Source: Sulfurovum sp. XGS-02
GTDB lineage: Bacteria > Campylobacterota > Campylobacteria > Campylobacterales > Sulfurovaceae
Direction of reading: 5' to 3'
DNA length: 64,000 nucleotides
NCBI RefSeq assembly: GCF_023213175.1
Contig: NZ_CP093312.1
Coordinates: forward strand, 868,001 to 932,000
Position numbers and translations under genes: made by a program. The notes under the pieces are model-generated. The model did no database searches, was not told the DNA's origin, and saw only the letters and a program-made list of their open reading frames with translations. Shown here piece after piece: positions 60,803-64,000 of this stretch (position 1 is its first letter; the number at the start of each line of letters is the position of its first letter).

Positions 60803-62638
60803 ATGGCAAAAGAACCGATAGATGTTCCTAAATTCAATCCTTTTACCAATATATGGGTGATACTGATCATGATCATACTGGGATTTCAACTCTATAATTA
60901 TATGTCCTTGCAGCAACAGAGTCAAACGCTCTCTTACGATGAATTTAAAAAGAAAATTGCAGAAAACAGTATCAAAGAGATACGAATCGATGGGGATCAG
61001 GTTCTAGCTACTTTAAAGGGTGAGCTAGGTACGAGACCTTCTTATGTGAGGACAATACTTCCTCCATTTGAAGATAAAACTTTTTTAGCACTACTGGAAA
61101 AAAACCAGGTTGAAATGTATGTGAAGTCACAAAAAGAGTCAAATTTTTGGCTTAGCTTTTTTATGTTGTTGCCACTTTTTATCTTTTTAGGATTCATATT
61201 TTACAGTTCACGACGTATGAAAGAACAGTTAGGCGGTATGGGTGGAGGTGTATTTGATTTTATGAAATCCACGGCCAAAAAATACGAGAAACAAAAGGTA
61301 TCTGTGACGTTTGATGACCTCGCAGGTGTCGAAAATGCAAAGATCGAACTCTATGAAGTTGTGGACTTTCTAAAAAATCCTGAGAAGTATGAAAGAATAG
61401 GTGCCAAAATTCCCAGAGGGATCCTGCTGATGGGAGCACCTGGTACAGGGAAGACCCTTTTGGCAAAAGCTGTAGCAGGGGAGGCGGAAGTACCTTTCTT
61501 TTCCATCAGCGGTTCGGAGTTCGTCGAGATGTTTGTCGGTGTAGGGGCATCACGGGTGCGTGATCTTTTCAAGAAAGCCAAACAGGAAGCCCCTTCGATC
61601 ATTTTCATCGATGAAATTGATTCTGTCGGGCGTGCCAGAGGTGCAGGCGTAGGCGGCGGTCATGATGAGAAAGAACAGACTCTCAATCAGATCTTAGCCG
61701 AGATGGATGGTTTTGAGTCAGAAGAGCAGGTAGTGGTCATCGCAGCGACCAACCGCCCCGACGTTCTGGATTATGCACTGCTCAGACCGGGCAGGTTTGA
61801 CCGTAAGATCACACTCACACTACCCGATGTCAAGGCACGTGAAAAGATACTCAACATCCATATACGTAATGTTCAGATAGACAACTCCATAGACCTGGAG
61901 AAGATAGCCAAAATATCCATCGGTTTCTCCGGTGCTGACCTTGCAAACCTTGTCAATGAAGCAGCCATGCATGCAGCCAGAGAAGGGCAAAGGTACGTCA
62001 CACAGGATGACTTTATGTATGCACGGGACCGTATCATCATGGGGGTAGAGCAGGAGTTTGTTCTGGATGAGAAAGACAAACAGAGAGTCGCCATCCATGA
62101 GAGCGGTCATGTGTTAGCTGCTCTACTGCTCGAACACGCAGATCCTATAGAAAAGGTAACGATCGTACCCAGAGGACAGGCATTGGGGATGACGGAACAA
62201 CTGCCTCTTAAAGATCTAAAAAACTTTCCTCAAGCCTATCTGCTCGATAAGATCGGGGTGATGCTAGGCGGAAGGGCTGCGGAGCAGACCCTGTTAGGCG
62301 ACCTCTCTTCAGGTGCGGCCAATGACCTCAAAGAGGCAACCAGTCTGGCAACTCATATGGTCAGCCAATGGGGTATGAGTGAACTGCTGGGTCCTGTCTA
62401 CTATCAAAAAGGTGAAGATCATGTTTTCCTCGGTCGTGAAATGGCTATGCCAAAAGACTTCAGTGAAGCGACGGCCAAACTCATAGATGATGAAGTACGG
62501 AAGATCATTACAGAAAAAGAGGAAGAGGTGTTGAAACTTTTTCAAACACATAAGAAAGAGATTACTGTACTTTCGGATAAACTGGCAGAAAAAGAGTTGT
62601 TATATCTTGATGAGATCAAGGCTATCGTAGAAATATAG
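60803..62638 (+). CDS. ftsH: ATP-dependent zinc metalloprotease FtsH
   Basis: 611 residues. Two helices (about 13-31 and 113-133) flank a periplasmic domain. The AAA domain has Walker [10 protein letters not shown] and Walker B IIFIDEID, with the [20 protein letters not shown]. The protease site is HESGH at 432-436 (zinc ligands His432 and His436), with the third ligand expected later. It removes damaged membrane proteins. AAGGAAG precedes ATG 60803. A 13-bp inverted repeat follows the stop. Confidence 0.95.
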   Translation: MAKEPIDVPKFNPFTNIWVILIMIILGFQLYNYMSLQQQSQTLSYDEFKKKIAENSIKEIRIDGDQVLATLKGELGTRPSYVRTILPPFEDKTFLALLEKNQVEMYVKSQKESNFWLSFFMLLPLFIFLGFIFYSSRRMKEQLGGMGGGVFDFMKSTAKKYEKQKVSVTFDDLAGVENAKIELYEVVDFLKNPEKYERIGAKIPRGILLMGAPGTGKTLLAKAVAGEAEVPFFSISGSEFVEMFVGVGASRVRDLFKKAKQEAPSIIFIDEIDSVGRARGAGVGGGHDEKEQTLNQILAEMDGFESEEQVVVIAATNRPDVLDYALLRPGRFDRKITLTLPDVKAREKILNIHIRNVQIDNSIDLEKIAKISIGFSGADLANLVNEAAMHAAREGQRYVTQDDFMYARDRIIMGVEQEFVLDEKDKQRVAIHESGHVLAALLLEHADPIEKVTIVPRGQALGMTEQLPLKDLKNFPQAYLLDKIGVMLGGRAAEQTLLGDLSSGAANDLKEATSLATHMVSQWGMSELLGPVYYQKGEDHVFLGREMAMPKDFSEATAKLIDDEVRKIITEKEEEVLKLFQTHKKEITVLSDKLAEKELLYLDEIKAIVEI

Positions 62639-62649
62639 TGTTTGATGAA

Positions 62650-62680
62650 TACAGAACAAGAAAGTACTTCTTGTTCTGTA
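62650..62680. terminator. 13-bp perfect inverted repeat between ftsH and cytochrome c peroxidase genes
   Basis: Arms 62650-62662 and 62668-62680 are fully complementary, with a 5-nt loop. It starts 11 nt after ftsH and ends 14 nt before the convergent peroxidase stop, so it is well placed as a shared bidirectional terminator. The stem is AT-rich and lacks a T-run. Confidence 0.6.
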
Positions 62681-62693
62681 ATGCACTATATGA

Positions 62694-63713
62694 TCAGTTA
62701 AATTCAGGTTTAGGCGTAGTAGCCGTACTCTCCGGAAGCTGAGGATAAACGATCTCTGGTTTTTGACCTTTCAACGCTTTGAGGAACGTTACGATCTTTG
62801 CTGCATCTTCATCAGAGATATTTTTTCCAAGCTGTGTGCGTCCCATCTCCTGAACCGCTTCAGCAAGGCTCCAGATCTGTCCATTATGGAAGTATGGTGC
62901 AGTTTCAGTCACGTTTCTAAGTGTTGGTACCTTTACCATACCCTTTTGATCGCCTTTGAAGTCACCTACATCCGCAAATTTATATGGTTTGATCATCGGG
63001 AATGGCATCATTTTTCCACCCAGTGCAACACCGCTATGGCATGATGTACACCCTTGATCCATAAATACTTGCAGTCCCTCTTTTTCAGCATCGTTCAATG
63101 CATCTTCTTTACCATTGAGGAAGTCATCGTATCTTGATGGTGTGACAAGTGTTCTCTCAAAGATACCGATCGTTGATGTGATCGTTGGGAAATCAACTTT
63201 TACATCGTCACCATACGCTTTTTTGAACTCTTCTACATACTCAGGGATAGAGTTGATTCTCTCTACGACCAATGAAGCCGGTGAAGCCATCTCTGGTGCT
63301 GCCTGCATAGGTCCTTGTGCCTGATCTTCAAGGTGTGGACTTCTACCATCCCAGAACTGAGATTCAAAGAATACGGCATTGTAAACGGTAGGTGAGTTAA
63401 GATGGTGCGGATTTGCTACCCACATGTGACCTATGGCTGCAGGAGCACCGTCCGCTCCTCCAAGTGCGAGGTTATGACAGGTATTACAGGAGATCAGTCC
63501 ACTTTTTGAAAGTCTTGGTTCAAAGTAAAGTTTTTTCCCAAGTTCAACCCTCTCAGTTGTAACAGTACCATTTGGATCGGTCAGTTTAGCAAGCTCAGTT
63601 TTATCAGTAGGGATCGCTTGAAGCCCCATTGATTTGGCTTTTTCAGCCAATGATCCGGCAAATAATACAGATGATGCTACAATTGAAGCAGCAATGATTT
63701 TAGTTATTTTCAT
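62694..63713 (-). CDS. Di-haem cytochrome c peroxidase
   Basis: 339 residues with a Sec signal peptide (about 1-20). Two haem c sites are CNTCH (76-80) and CTSCH (222-226). WDGRSPHLEDQAQGPMQAAPEM with the catalytic-loop residues and a MKVP-type block (GMVKVPTLRNVTETAPYFHNG) are standard for bacterial CcpA/MauG-like peroxidases. It reduces hydrogen peroxide in the periplasm with electrons from cytochrome c. AGGAG precedes the ATG on the minus strand. Confidence 0.95.
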   Translation of the reverse strand: MKITKIIAASIVASSVLFAGSLAEKAKSMGLQAIPTDKTELAKLTDPNGTVTTERVELGKKLYFEPRLSKSGLISCNTCHNLALGGADGAPAAIGHMWVANPHHLNSPTVYNAVFFESQFWDGRSPHLEDQAQGPMQAAPEMASPASLVVERINSIPEYVEEFKKAYGDDVKVDFPTITSTIGIFERTLVTPSRYDDFLNGKEDALNDAEKEGLQVFMDQGCTSCHSGVALGGKMMPFPMIKPYKFADVGDFKGDQKGMVKVPTLRNVTETAPYFHNGQIWSLAEAVQEMGRTQLGKNISDEDAAKIVTFLKALKGQKPEIVYPQLPESTATTPKPEFN

Positions 63714-63840
63714 ATAGTCTCCTTATAAATTATATAAGTCATTATATAGTTGTTATACTTATATGTAAGTAATAAAAATTATCATTTAATAAAGGTTTGT
63801 CTATTTTTTCTCACCTGAAAAAAGGAAAAGGCTAAGGAGT

Positions 63841-64000
63841 TAATATTCATCAAAATGTAATAAAACCTTTGCAAGGATCCTGCAGTCCTCCCTTTTATAT
63901 ACCAAATGGGAATAATCAGGATTTATTGATACAAAAAACTCTTTCTTTTCTATGTACGATGCTTTTTTTATCCACATATTTTGATCTTTTTCAATTAGGA
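63841..64000 (-). CDS. Probable C-terminal end of a gene running off the right edge
   Basis: On the minus strand a frame is open from the window end to a stop at 63843-63841, giving 52 residues of protein-like composition (WIKKASYIEKKEFFVSINPD and later YKREDCRILAKVLLHFDEY). The start lies outside. No family is recognised. An open frame of this length in AT-rich DNA is suggestive but not proof. The 127-nt gap to the peroxidase gene (63714-63840) should hold that gene's promoter. Confidence 0.45.

Noticed and set aside
1-64000. tRNA, rRNA, CRISPR array, insertion sequence or prophage
   Set aside because: I looked for repeated spacers, transposase motifs, terminal repeats and tRNA-like folds by eye and saw none; a tRNA or CRISPR scan would settle this.

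Overview
The window looks like a chromosomal segment of a Campylobacterota (Epsilonproteobacteria) chemolithotroph, most likely a Sulfurovum-like member of the Sulfurovaceae. This is an inference from protein style and gene content: a futalosine-pathway deaminase, a large one-subunit pyruvate:ferredoxin oxidoreductase, a di-haem cytochrome c peroxidase, short intergenic gaps, TGnTATAAT-type promoters and moderately AT-rich DNA. I see no rRNA, tRNA, CRISPR array, insertion sequence or prophage. About 67 genes are supported. Two of them run off the window ends, and one intergenic stretch holds a decayed thiD remnant.

Layout. 1-7.5 kb holds sppA and the aminodeoxyfutalosine deaminase on the minus strand, then a plus-strand run of aroQ, an M24 peptidase, folK, flhF, a SpoA-domain protein and mnmA. 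7.6-10.1 kb is a MotA/MotB-like (ZorAB-like) proton-motor pair plus a 56-residue gene too short for ordinary ORF calling. 10.2-12.2 kb has an M30-like metallopeptidase lipoprotein and a small lipoprotein. 12.2-20.1 kb holds murA, two unknown genes, a UvrD helicase, and a minus-strand run of DUF2062, NlpC/P60, rsmD and NYN-LOTUS genes. 20.2-23.8 kb is prs, lepA, a NifX-like protein and a CopD-like membrane protein. 23.9-29.7 kb starts with the thiD remnant and continues with DUF523/DUF1722, photolyase, pdxH, SDR-DUF2867, lipocalin and CbiX, a set resembling photo-oxidative stress clusters. 29.8-33.4 kb holds small cysteine-rich proteins, a periplasmic glutathione peroxidase, proB and membrane proteins.

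33.4-38.0 kb is a DHOD-like protein with nifJ. 38.3-41.5 kb is psiE with a P-type ATPase. 41.6-42.4 kb is thioredoxin and a small acidic protein. 42.6-47.6 kb is a tight five-gene operon (LolA-like carrier, two FtsX-type permeases, LolD-like ATPase, outer-membrane barrel) that reads as a complete trans-envelope lipid or lipoprotein route and is the best candidate for an undescribed system. Then come a YbfB-type MFS protein, a GGDEF-EAL protein, an AmrS-AmrB-Pcm operon, a metal-handling cassette (ferritin-like, GDCCVxC, CDF transporter with an apparent AUA start), a sirtuin that seems to be read from a leaderless mRNA, comF, a HAD phosphatase with YgiQ, ftsH and cytochrome c peroxidase.

Starts were moved from the longest reading frame where a Shine-Dalgarno sequence clearly picks another codon (pdxH, SDR-DUF2867, lipocalin, amrS, amrB, ygiQ and others). 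All family assignments come from reading motifs by eye; no database search was possible.
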